NCBI GenBank assembly: GCA_002794035.1
Contig: PCXQ01000002.1
Span: 1-39,062 of the forward strand
Length of the DNA: 39,062 nt
From: Candidatus Yanofskybacteria bacterium CG10_big_fil_rev_8_21_14_0_10_36_16
GTDB lineage: Bacteria > Patescibacteria > Paceibacteria > 2-02-FULL-40-12 > IGHO2-01-FULL-4-A
Direction of reading: 5' to 3'
Part shown: piece after piece, positions 32,483-38,900 of the stretch
How the letters are laid out: each line of letters begins with the position of its first letter
How positions within the stretch are numbered: position 1 is the stretch's first letter
Notes under the pieces: model-generated
Seen by the model: the letters and a program-made list of their open reading frames with translations, nothing else
Databases searched by the model: none
What the model was told of the DNA's origin: nothing
Made by a program: the position numbers and the translations under genes

Positions 32483-32509
32483 TGCGGGGGCACCTGGACT
32501 CGAACCAGG
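32483..32509 (-). pseudogene. orphan tRNA 3' end (T arm and acceptor strand only)
   Basis: On the minus strand CCTGG-TTCGAGT-CCAGG is a perfect T arm with the canonical T-loop, followed by TGCCCCCGCA as acceptor strand. No matching 5' acceptor strand GGGGGCA lies upstream before tRNA-Trp. A GCGGGGA at 32534-32540 could pair with most of CCCCCGC, but it would give a molecule without a D arm. I take it as a remnant. Confidence 0.45.
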
Positions 32510-32527
32510 AAGTTCGGTTTTGTCCCG

Positions 32528-32615
32528 ATTTTTCTTCCCCGCCTTAGCGGGGTTAGAAAATCAAGGATCCACGATTTTGTAATCTTGCTTCAGTAAGAAC
32601 AAAATCAGGAGAGAC
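32528..32615. other. intergenic hairpins between the tRNA remnant and tRNA-Trp
   Basis: Two long stems stand side by side: TTTTCT-T-CCCCGC-CTTA-GCGGGG-TT-AGAAAA near 32531-32560, and GATTTTGT...ACAAAATC at about 32573-32608 with an inner TCTT/AAGA. There is no coding potential and no clear T tract, so they are not obvious terminators. Confidence 0.45.
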
Positions 32616-32646
32616 TAGTGATTTGCTTCACCTACCCAAATTTTTG

Positions 32647-32718
32647 CGGGAGTAGTAGGACTCGAACCTACAGTCCTGGTTTTGGAGACCAGTGGTTTGC
32701 CAATTAACCGATACTCCC
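32647..32718 (-). tRNA. trpT: tRNA-Trp (CCA)
   Basis: Acceptor GGGAGTA/TACTCCC, D stem GGTT/AACC, anticodon stem CTGGT/ACCAG with loop CTCCAAA (anticodon CCA), T arm GTAGG-TTCGAGT-CCTAC, discriminator G. CCA is not encoded (CAAA follows). Confidence 0.95.
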
Positions 32719-32730
32719 ACACAAAGCAAA

Positions 32731-32943
32731 AACTTGGGCGGGCAAGTTAAGCTTATACCCCCAAGAAAGCAAATTTTAAAACTTTACTCGTTTGCTCAAG
32801 TTCAAGATAAAATCAAGATTTGGAACGAAGCGTACTTAAAAGTACGTTGAGTTTCAAAGCGACGATTTTAACAAAGAAATTGGTCGAACCAGAAAGGCTA
32901 ATTTCGGAATAAGCCCTTCCGTATTTGGGCTTCCGAAATTAGC
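32731..32943. repeat. structured intergenic unit C beside tRNA-Trp
   Basis: In order on the plus strand: hairpin AACTTG/CAAGTT; hairpin AGCAAA/TTTGCT (32768-32796); stem TAAAATC/GATTTTA (32808-32870) enclosing AACGAAGCG, a CGTACT/AGTACG stem and GAGTTT; GGTCGAACC; then the long inverted repeat GCTAATTTCGG/CCGAAATTAGC with inner AAGCCC/GGGCTT (32897-32943). The order and the core AACGWAGCG...GAGT...GTCGAACC match unit A at 33484. It lies between rpmG and tRNA-Trp. Confidence 0.55.
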
Positions 32944-32956
32944 GAGTAGTTTTAAT

Positions 32957-33115
32957 TTATTTTTTGCTTTCCTTATGAGTTGTGTGCTTCCTGCACCACT
33001 TGCAGAATTTTTTAAATTCCAGCTTTCTTTCAACTAATTTTTTGTTCTTGGTTGTATAGTAGTTGAATCTTTTGCAGTCTCCACACTTCATTTTTAACAA
33101 ATTATCTTGTGACAT
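32957..33115 (-). CDS. rpmG: ribosomal protein bL33
   Basis: The 52-residue product starts MSQDNLLKMKCGDCKRFNYY, continues TTKNKKLVERKLEFKKFCKW and ends CRKHTTHKESKK. It has the bL33 pattern with both zinc-binding pairs CGDC and CKWC, so it is the zinc-binding (C+) form. bL33 sits near the exit site of the large ribosomal subunit. A second ATG at codon 9 is an alternative start that would remove the first eight residues. It lies between tRNA-Thr and tRNA-Trp, a common place for rpmG, which is usually followed by tRNA-Trp and secE. Confidence 0.92.
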   Translation of the reverse strand: MSQDNLLKMKCGDCKRFNYYTTKNKKLVERKLEFKKFCKWCRKHTTHKESKK

Positions 33116-33197
33116 TATTTTAATTTCTGATCTCTGGTTTCTTGTTTATGATTTTATACCAGCTACAAAATACCAGCTACCAGCTACTAAACTTATG

Positions 33198-33269
33198 AGC
33201 CGACGGTGAGAATTGAACTCACGACCTACTCCTTACCATGGAGTTGCTCTGCCTCTGAGCTACGTCGGC
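33198..33269 (-). tRNA. thrT: tRNA-Thr (GGT)
   Basis: Acceptor GCCGACG/CGTCGGC, D arm GCTC...GAGC, anticodon stem ACTCC/GGAGT with loop ATGGTAA (anticodon GGT), T arm GTGAG-TTCAATT-CTCAC, discriminator T. No CCA is encoded. Confidence 0.94.
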
Positions 33270-33295
33270 TTTAGCTAGCTCCTCTTGATTTAATT

Positions 33296-33480
33296 GTGAG
33301 CCAGGAGGCGATGAAAGACAAGGGTTTGGCTTTCATCCTCAATTTTATAAATTCTTTGTCTTTAAGTCGATCATGTGCCGTTAAAAAATTGAGCAGAACA
33401 TACCTAATGCCAGTTCAAATCTTTCTGTTTTCATTTCTTATCTCAGGATAATATTTTTTTAAATATTATCCTGAGATAAG
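33296..33480. repeat. structured intergenic unit B (tandem with unit A)
   Basis: In order: GTGAGCCAGGAG; hairpin GATGAAAG/CTTTCATC (33310-33337); hairpin CTCAATTTT/AAAATTGAG (33338-33393); spacer; then a perfect 20-bp inverted repeat CTTATCTCAGGATAATATTT with its complement (33437-33480). The same order with different stem sequences recurs in unit A. No coding potential. Confidence 0.65.
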
Positions 33481-33483
33481 ATT

Positions 33484-33661
33484 GTGGGCCGGGAGTGGAG
33501 ACAAAGTGAACTGCTTCACTTTGTCCAGAATTTTAACGTAGCGTCCTCGTGGAGTGTTTAAAAATTCTGTCGAACCCTGTCGAGCAAAGCTCGACTTATT
33601 CGAATATTTCCATATTCTATTGTCTTAAATTAATTGGATTTTAATCCAATTAATTTGAGAC
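33484..33661. repeat. structured intergenic unit A (adjacent to tRNA-Tyr)
   Basis: In order: GTGGGCCGGGAG (identical to the 3' end of the adjacent tRNA-Tyr, complemented); perfect hairpin GACAAAGTGAA/TTCACTTTGTC (33500-33525); hairpin CAGAATTTT/AAAATTCTG (33526-33569) enclosing AACGTAGCG...GAGTGTTT; GTCGAACC; hairpin GTCGAGC/GCTCGAC (33579-33595); then a 19-bp inverted repeat with one wobble pair (33622-33661). Confidence 0.65.
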
Positions 33662-33663
33662 TG

Positions 33664-33747
33664 TGGGCCGGGAGGGATTCGAACCCCCGTAGGTCTAAGA
33701 CCGCGTGGTTTACAGCCACGTGCGATTGGCCACTCCGCCACCGACCC
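33664..33747 (-). tRNA. tyrT: tRNA-Tyr (GTA)
   Basis: A class II tRNA of 84 nt: acceptor GGGTCGG/CCGGCCC (one T-G pair), anticodon stem CGTGG/CCACG with loop CTGTAAA (anticodon GTA), long variable arm GCGGTCTTAGACCTAC, T loop TTCGAAT, discriminator A. No CCA is encoded. Confidence 0.95.
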
Positions 33748-33756
33748 ATATGATAC

Positions 33757-34006
33757 TTATTTTAAAAGTTTTTTAAATGCCTCACCACCTTTATATTTTT
33801 TAATTTGTCTCTAGTGTCTTAAAGCCACTTCTTTGCTATTATGCTGTTCATAAAATTCTTAATATTAACGGCCGACGATTTTTCGTTGATTTAGTAGCGC
33901 CACTGTTATGTTTTTCAATTCTATTTTTTATATTACTTGTTGAGCCAATAAAATATTTACTATCTTTTTTACTTTTTAATACATAAATATACCATTTTTT
34001 ATCCAT
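33757..34006 (-). pseudogene. GIY-YIG endonuclease-like gene, frameshifted and with a nonsense codon
   Basis: From ATG at 34006 the frame reads DKKWYIYVLKSKKDSKYFIG, then STSNIKNRIEKHNSGATKST and KNRRPLILRIL before TGA at 33848. These are the GIY (YIY) and YIG motifs and first half of small UvrC-like GIY-YIG proteins. The second half continues in another frame as FYEQHNSKEVALRH, TAG, RQIKKYKGGEAFKKLLK and a TAA at 33757. So it has one frameshift plus one stop (probably GAG to TAG). Intact relatives have about 80-90 residues. It fills the space between a tRNA-Tyr fragment and the intact tRNA-Tyr. Confidence 0.8.
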
Positions 34007-34013
34007 AAATCCT

Positions 34014-34088
34014 CAGACCGCCCTGCTTATAGAGGGATGCGATTGGCCACTTTTTAACCCCGCCAAGGGCGGTGGCCGCCACCGACCC
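34014..34088 (-). pseudogene. decayed tRNA-Tyr 5' part with a 24-nt insertion in the D arm
   Basis: On the minus strand it begins GGGTCGGTGGCGG, identical to the intact tRNA-Tyr 5' end. After 24 inserted bases (34052-34075, a small GC-rich hairpin) it resumes AGTGGCCAATCGCA. The anticodon arm has the same length but is changed (loop CTATAAG for CTGTAAA, with a broken stem). It ends after GCGGTCT in the variable arm; the T arm and 3' acceptor are missing. Confidence 0.75.
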
Positions 34089-34166
34089 AATTTTTAATAA
34101 TATACCCTACTTTAACCCAAAAAACAAGAAAAACGGTGAATTTACCGTTTTAAACATATCATATGG

Positions 34167-34239
34167 AGCCGCCTCGCAGATTCGAACTGCGGACCTTCAC
34201 TTTACAAAAGTGTTGCTCTAACCACTGAGCTAAGGCGGC
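34167..34239 (-). tRNA. thrU: tRNA-Thr (TGT)
   Basis: Acceptor GCCGCCT/AGGCGGC, D arm GCTC...GAGC, anticodon stem CACT/AGTG (the fifth pair is A-A) with loop TTTGTAA (anticodon TGT), T arm CGCAG-TTCGAAT-CTGCG, discriminator T. No CCA is encoded. Confidence 0.9.
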
Positions 34240-34253
34240 CTAAGATTAATGTG

Positions 34254-34868
34254 TTAAGTTAGCTTGCCCTCAGCTTCTTTCATCTTCTTCTCTATCTCAG
34301 AATCACCGGGGCTTAGCTTTAGCATTGCCTTAAAAGATTCTACAGCATCACTCCAGTTTTTAAGCTTAAAATACACCAACCCTAATTCTCTGTAAAAATT
34401 AGGGTTCTTAGGATTTCGAGCAATTTCCATAATAAGCTCTTGCTCCCTCTGTCTCAACTTCTCTTCCTTGCTTAATACAATAATTGGCTTCTCCTCAATC
34501 AAATCAAAATTACCGTTTTGGGCTTCTAATTTTTCTGTTCGTCTCTTGTGGTTAATAGAAGCGGATTTAATTTTTGTAATTAAATCATGAATAAATCTAT
34601 CAATTTTTAAAGAGATTATTCTTAATCGTCTTAATATTTTTTCAGAAAATGAAAAATACGCTTTCTTGTGTTCTGTAAAATCCACCTTCCCTACTGATTG
34701 TAATAATTCTGGGAAAAGTTCCCCAAAAAAACTGCTAGGAGCATCACCTGCCCCACTTTCTATTATTTCCGGATTAAGTTTTTTGAGATAGCTAAACTTA
34801 CGACCCACAATAAAAAGTATGGCCGTTAGTGATACTGCAAAAATTATCAGAGGAGCTATTAGATACAT
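34254..34868 (-). CDS. membrane-anchored TPR protein
   Basis: The 204-residue product has one N-terminal membrane helix (about residues 3-22, LIAPLIIFAVSLTAILFIVG), a basic helical linker (residues 70-115), and C-terminal TPR units: EQELIMEIARNPKNPNFYRE, LGLVYFKLKNWSDAVESFKA and MLKLSPGDSEIEKKMKEAEG. It follows tsf by about 80 bp in the rpsB-tsf direction and ends just before tRNA-Thr. Role unknown; TPRs suggest protein binding on the cytoplasmic side. Confidence 0.72.
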   Translation of the reverse strand: MYLIAPLIIFAVSLTAILFIVGRKFSYLKKLNPEIIESGAGDAPSSFFGELFPELLQSVGKVDFTEHKKAYFSFSEKILRRLRIISLKIDRFIHDLITKIKSASINHKRRTEKLEAQNGNFDLIEEKPIIVLSKEEKLRQREQELIMEIARNPKNPNFYRELGLVYFKLKNWSDAVESFKAMLKLSPGDSEIEKKMKEAEGKLT

Positions 34869-34951
34869 CTGACAATCAACATTTCACCTTCACTTTGGGA
34901 CCGACATTTATGTCAGCCATGAATGGTTAAATGCCGAATGCTGTTTTAAAT

Positions 34952-35401
34952 CTAAATTTCTAACCGCATAAATTTTCCGATTTTAATATTTTCGCCTAAT
35001 TTAGCAATAAATTGATTCATAAATTCTTCAATGGTCATGCTCTGGTCTCTTATATATTCTTGCCCCAACAATTCAGCAACATCTTTAGGGTTCATAGCTG
35101 TTATATGCATAGCAATTTCATGAGTAAGCTCTTGAAACATCGGGTTTTTAGCCACAAAATCAGTTTCACACAAAACAGAAACTACAGTAGCAATCTTGCC
35201 ATTGGCGTGAACATACGACCCTATCAATCCCTGCTCAGTTGAACGAGATTCCTTTTTTGCAGCAACCACTGCGCCATGTGCCTTTAAAATATCGAGTGCT
35301 CTTGCCTGATCTCCTCCTGATTCTTCGAGGGCCTTTTTTATTTGACCAATTGAAAAACCGGTCATATCTCTAATTTTTTTAATTACTTCAATGTCATTCA
35401 T
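34952..35401 (-). CDS. tsf: elongation factor Ts, short form
   Basis: The 149 residues start with the UBA-like domain (DIEVIKKIRDMTGFSIGQIK, KALEESGGDQARALDILKAH). They hold the EF-Tu-binding core with the signature SVLCETDFVAKNPMFQELTH and MHITAMNPKDV, and end GENIKIGKFMRLEI. EF-Ts exchanges GDP for GTP on EF-Tu. E. coli EF-Ts has 283 residues and Thermus 196, so this lacks the second core subdomain and coiled-coil part. It follows rpsB by 49 bp, the standard order. Confidence 0.94.
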   Translation of the reverse strand: MNDIEVIKKIRDMTGFSIGQIKKALEESGGDQARALDILKAHGAVVAAKKESRSTEQGLIGSYVHANGKIATVVSVLCETDFVAKNPMFQELTHEIAMHITAMNPKDVAELLGQEYIRDQSMTIEEFMNQFIAKLGENIKIGKFMRLEI

Positions 35402-35450
35402 AATTAAATAATAAAATAAGTTATATTTTTATATTTTTTAATCTTAAATA

Positions 35451-36146
35451 TTATTTTAAGGATTTTTTAATCGTATCTAACACCAGCTTTACTGAACCCC
35501 TTGAGTTGTCATTTGCTGGAATTGGGTAATCAAGCATTTTAGGATCGCTATCAGTATTAACAATGCCTACGGTCTTAATGCCCAGCCTCTTTGCTTCTCT
35601 AATTGGTAATTGACTTTCTTTTAAAGATGAGACAAATATCACATCTGGCATTTTGGTCATGTTTTGAATTCCTCCAAATTTGTCTTTCATTAATCTCAAC
35701 TCTCTTTCCATTTTTATTTTTTCTTTTTTGGTATGCTTTTTCATCTTTTCCGGAGAACTCAAACTATCACCAAGATCCAGCATCTGCTTAACACGATCCC
35801 TTATGGTTTTAAAATTGGTAAGCGTTCCTCCAATCCATCTCTCAACCACATAAGGCATTTTCAAATGTTCCGCTGTTTCTTTAACAAGGTCTGCTGATTG
35901 TTTTGTAGGACCAACAAATAAAACAACTCCCCCTTCCTCTAAGGATTTTTTAAGAAATTCAATTGCATCAAACAGAGCACTGTTAGTTTTAACCAAATCT
36001 ATTATGTAGATATTTTCACGAGAAGTATAAATATACGGTCTCATGTTTGGGTTAAAGACAGTCTTTTTTCTGCCATAATGCATACCTGCTTCTAACATAT
36101 CTTCGTATTCAGGAAGGATATTTAATTGTGTTTGTTTTTCTTTCAT
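35451..36146 (-). CDS. rpsB: ribosomal protein uS2
   Basis: The 231 residues show the S2 signatures: MLEAGMHYGRKKTVFNPNMR near the start, PYIYTSRENIYIIDLVKT, FVGPTKQSADLVKETAEHL, YVVERWIGGTLTNFKTIRDR and KTVGIVNTDSDPKMLDYPIP, followed by ANDNSRGSVKLVLDTI. S2 joins late to the small ribosomal subunit. First gene of the rpsB-tsf unit. The 165-bp gap upstream holds a possible hairpin near 36150-36180 (GCATCCCAA / TTTGGGGGC), which could be a leader structure; this is weak. Confidence 0.97.
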   Translation of the reverse strand: MKEKQTQLNILPEYEDMLEAGMHYGRKKTVFNPNMRPYIYTSRENIYIIDLVKTNSALFDAIEFLKKSLEEGGVVLFVGPTKQSADLVKETAEHLKMPYVVERWIGGTLTNFKTIRDRVKQMLDLGDSLSSPEKMKKHTKKEKIKMERELRLMKDKFGGIQNMTKMPDVIFVSSLKESQLPIREAKRLGIKTVGIVNTDSDPKMLDYPIPANDNSRGSVKLVLDTIKKSLK

Positions 36147-36276
36147 GCTTTAACATGCCCCCAAACTTCACCTTGGGATGCTTATAAGGAATAGTAACAG
36201 AAATTTAATAAATTGCAACACCAAATCCTCTCTTTTGTAAAAATATACAAAAAACACATTTCTTATTAAACAATTC

Positions 36277-36305
36277 TTGATTCATTTTAAGTTTTGTGCT
36301 AATAT
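36277..36305 (+). promoter_or_regulatory. promoter of rpmE, probably leaderless
   Basis: TTGATT, 17 nt, TAATAT preceded by TGC (extended -10), then exactly 6 nt before the rpmE ATG. No ribosome binding site. Confidence 0.6.
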
Positions 36306-36311
36306 TGGCTC

Positions 36312-36566
36312 ATGAAACAAAATACACATCCAAATTATTTCGACAATTCAAAAGTTCATTGTGCATGTGGTAACGAATGGACCACAGGATCAACAGTCCC
36401 GGAGTACGACGTGGAAATATGCTCAAATTGCCATCCTTTTTACACAGGTAAGGAAAAAAACATAGACAAAGCTGGGAGAATTGATCGTTTCAAAAAGAGA
36501 CTCGAAAAACAGCAGGAAAAAGCAACACCAGTAAAAAAACTCCGCAAAAACAAACAAAAAAATTAA
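36312..36566 (+). CDS. rpmE: ribosomal protein bL31
   Basis: The 84-residue product starts MKQNTHPNYFDNSKVHCACG, with the conserved NEWTTGSTVPE and EICSNCHPFYTGKEKN, then a basic extension of about 25 residues (RFKKRLEKQQEKATPVKKLR). The cysteines in CAC and CSNC indicate the zinc-binding form. bL31 bridges the two ribosomal subunits. It lies upstream of prfA, a pairing seen in many bacteria. Confidence 0.94.
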   Translation: MKQNTHPNYFDNSKVHCACGNEWTTGSTVPEYDVEICSNCHPFYTGKEKNIDKAGRIDRFKKRLEKQQEKATPVKKLRKNKQKN

Positions 36567-36687
36567 CCGTTTATTTATTTATACGGCATCGCCCTCGTTT
36601 TGTTTTTTGTACTTAACTTAAATTGATAACCAACACAGTTCTTCCAACTCAAAACGGACTGCGATAACATAAAATCAAACTTATTTC

Positions 36688-37569
36688 GTGGTTCAAATAG
36701 AATCTCTAAAACAAGAATTAAAAGAATTAGAACAAAAGCTCACTGACCCTGAGTTTGTTTCTGATTATAAAAAAGTTGCCGAATCTTCAAAGCGCATGGC
36801 TGAAATACAAAGAATTTTAGAAAATCCAGAAGAGGCCGAAACAGGAGGAAATGAGGCCATAGTAGAAATTAGGGCGGGAACAGGGGGCGATGAAGCTGCC
36901 CTATTTGCGAGTAATTTGTTTGAAATGTACAAAAGATACTCAGAAATAAAAGGGTGGTCATTATCAGTGCTTGATTCAAACCAAACAACTCTTGGAGGCT
37001 GCAAAAGCATTACTTTTGAATTGTCGGGCAAAGATATATTTAAAAAAATGCGTTATGAGTCTGGCGTTCATAGGGTACAAAGAGTTCCTGAAACCGAAAA
37101 AAGTGGCCGCGTACACACATCAACAGCAACTGTAGCTGTCTTACCCAAAGCCAAAGAGTCAGATATAGAAATAAATCCCGAGGAATTGGAAATAAGCTTT
37201 TATAGAGCTGGCGGACCAGGTGGACAAAACGTAAACAAGGTCTCAACAGCTGTAAGAATCACACACAAACCTACAGGAATCGTTGTTTCTTCTCAAAAAG
37301 AAAGATCACAACAGAGAAATCGCGAACTGGCAATTGAAATATTGCGAGCAAAATTATTAGATATAAAAAGAGAAGAAGAAGAAAAAAAAGAAACTTCCGC
37401 CAGGAGAGAACAAATAGGCACTGGGGAAAGATCAGAAAAAATACGCACCTATAACTTCCCCCAAGATAGAATAACTGACCATCGCATCAAAAAAAATTGG
37501 GGTAATATAGAAAAAATATTAGCAGGCAACTTAGAACCCATAATCTCTGCCTTACAAGAAGCAAAATAA
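36688..37569 (+). CDS. prfA: peptide chain release factor 1, short N-terminal domain
   Basis: The 293 residues include EIRAGTGGDEAALFASNLFE, the stop-codon-reading motif in HRVQRVPETEKSGRVHTSTA (P-x-T type, so RF1, reading UAA/UAG) and the catalytic GGPGGQNVNKVSTAVRITH. RF1 normally has about 360 residues. Here only about 52 residues precede the core, so most of the first domain is missing. It starts with GTG, and no ATG or longer match is visible upstream. With TGA in use as a stop elsewhere, an RF2 gene must exist outside the window. Confidence 0.95.
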   Translation: MVQIESLKQELKELEQKLTDPEFVSDYKKVAESSKRMAEIQRILENPEEAETGGNEAIVEIRAGTGGDEAALFASNLFEMYKRYSEIKGWSLSVLDSNQTTLGGCKSITFELSGKDIFKKMRYESGVHRVQRVPETEKSGRVHTSTATVAVLPKAKESDIEINPEELEISFYRAGGPGGQNVNKVSTAVRITHKPTGIVVSSQKERSQQRNRELAIEILRAKLLDIKREEEEKKETSARREQIGTGERSEKIRTYNFPQDRITDHRIKKNWGNIEKILAGNLEPIISALQEAK

Positions 37570-37600
37570 TTTAAAAAATGTTATAATAATAGAACTATAA

Positions 37601-38131
37601 ATGAGTAATAAAAATAAAAAAAATAATAACCCCCCCAAACATTTTCCTTCAGGTCCTGTTTTTGAGTCTGGACTAGGCTGGGGTGAAAAATTGAAAAATT
37701 GGTTTAAAGAAGATTTTCTGAACAAATTTTTGCCAGCAATTGCAATTCTTGTCCTAATAGCCGGTGTCCTATCATTTCTACAAAAAAATTCAAGCAAAGA
37801 AGATCTAGTCACTGACGAATATAACTCGGAAACAAAGGAATCAATTATAAAAATAGCCAAGCCCAGAGACAGTTACACAATACTAGCAAGACAGGCTCTA
37901 TCTGAATATTTAACAGAAAACCCGACTGATTTAACTAACGGACAAAAAGTATTTATAGAAGAGACTCTGCGCCGTGAAGTTGAAGAAGGAACCATACAAA
38001 TAGGTCAAGAAGTAACATTTCAAATTTCAAACATAAAAGATGCCATAGACAAAGCAAATTCTCTTACTCCTTTCCAACTGCAAAAATGGCAAGCATGGGC
38101 AGAGACAGTGGAGTTTAATGATAGTTTTTAG
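37601..38131 (+). CDS. single-pass membrane protein, unknown (weakly LysM-like)
   Basis: The 176-residue protein has a Lys/Asn-rich start, one membrane helix (about residues 43-61, FLPAIAILVLIAGVLSFLQ) and an exported part. The latter, KPRDSYTILARQALSEYL and LTNGQKVFIEETLRREVEEG then TIQIGQEVTFQISNI, recalls a LysM-type repeat, but the match is weak. It ends LTPFQLQKWQAWAETVEF. The gene starts 31 bp after prfA and has a terminator after it. Function unknown. Confidence 0.65.
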   Translation: MSNKNKKNNNPPKHFPSGPVFESGLGWGEKLKNWFKEDFLNKFLPAIAILVLIAGVLSFLQKNSSKEDLVTDEYNSETKESIIKIAKPRDSYTILARQALSEYLTENPTDLTNGQKVFIEETLRREVEEGTIQIGQEVTFQISNIKDAIDKANSLTPFQLQKWQAWAETVEFNDSF

Positions 38132-38158
38132 CATCATAATTTTTAAAAGAAAACAAAA

Positions 38159-38188
38159 ACAGCTCCGCAAAGGCGGAGCTGTTTTTTA
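38159..38188. terminator. bidirectional terminator between the membrane gene and L25
   Basis: ACAGCTCCGC and GCGGAGCTGT pair around AAAG. TTTTTATA follows on the plus strand and TTTTTGTTTTC on the minus strand, so it can serve both converging genes. Confidence 0.85.
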
Positions 38189-38211
38189 TAAATATGTTTT
38201 AATATTTTTTG

Positions 38212-38880
38212 TTAATTATCTTCGCTATCTCCTTCTTTTTCTTCACCTGAATCTTTATCTTCCTTCTTCTCACCAACCTCAACATCTTCTACACTGGTTT
38301 CACCCGATGATACTTCTGACTCTTCACCTGCTTGTTCTTGGATTAAAGCAATAATATCTTCTGGATCTGCCTGAAATTCTACCCTGTCTGAAATAAATAA
38401 ATCTTTTACTAAAACGTAATCACCAATTTTTTTAAGAGTGGAAATATCAACTGTAATTTCGTGAGGCAAATCTTGCGGTAAGGCCTCTACTTCAAGCTCT
38501 TTAACATTAACAACCAAAACCCCGTTTGAATCTTTAACAGCGGGAGATTCCCCTATTGTCACAACGGGAATATAGGTTGTTATCTTCTCATCAAGACGAA
38601 TCTTGTAAAAATCAGCGTGTAATATCTCGTCGCTAACAGGATCTGTAGCAACATCGTGAATGATTGTCGACACTTCTTCTTTACCAACATTAATATAAAC
38701 AACTGTTGACTCACCTGCTTCAGCATAAATTCTTTCAAATTCCTTAACAGGAATTTGAATATTTTTGGGCTCAAAATCACGGCCATAAACTACTGCCGGA
38801 ATAAATCCTTCACTCCTTAAGATTTTAACCTTACGGCCACTAATCTCTCTTGGTTGTACATTTAATTGAATTTTTTCCAT
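38212..38880 (-). CDS. rplY: ribosomal protein bL25, CTC/TL5 form
   Basis: The 222 residues have the N-terminal 5S-rRNA-binding domain (QPREISGRKVKILRSEGFIP, AVVYGRDFEP) and the second, beta-rich CTC/TL5 domain (VATDPVSDEILHADFYKI, PQDLPHEITVDIS). They end in an acidic tail (GEKKEDKDSGEEKEGDSEDN). bL25 binds 5S rRNA in the large subunit. The length is normal for the two-domain form. Its stop is 24 bp from a bidirectional terminator. Confidence 0.93.
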   Translation of the reverse strand: MEKIQLNVQPREISGRKVKILRSEGFIPAVVYGRDFEPKNIQIPVKEFERIYAEAGESTVVYINVGKEEVSTIIHDVATDPVSDEILHADFYKIRLDEKITTYIPVVTIGESPAVKDSNGVLVVNVKELEVEALPQDLPHEITVDISTLKKIGDYVLVKDLFISDRVEFQADPEDIIALIQEQAGEESEVSSGETSVEDVEVGEKKEDKDSGEEKEGDSEDN

Positions 38881-38900
38881 TACTATATATAAGCAAATTT

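Noticed and set aside
32490..32560. A D-armless minimal tRNA formed from GCGGGGA and the orphan T arm
   Set aside because: The acceptor would have a mismatch, T33 is lacking in the would-be anticodon loop, and the GCGGGG bases already form a strong separate hairpin.
32362..32596. Plus-strand open frames of 61-67 codons before tRNA-Trp
   Set aside because: They translate tRNA remnants and dispersed repeats; there is no ribosome binding site or family match.
33296..33661. A CRISPR array formed by the tandem units
   Set aside because: There are only two units of about 180 bp with diverged sequence, no short direct repeats with unique spacers, and no cas genes.
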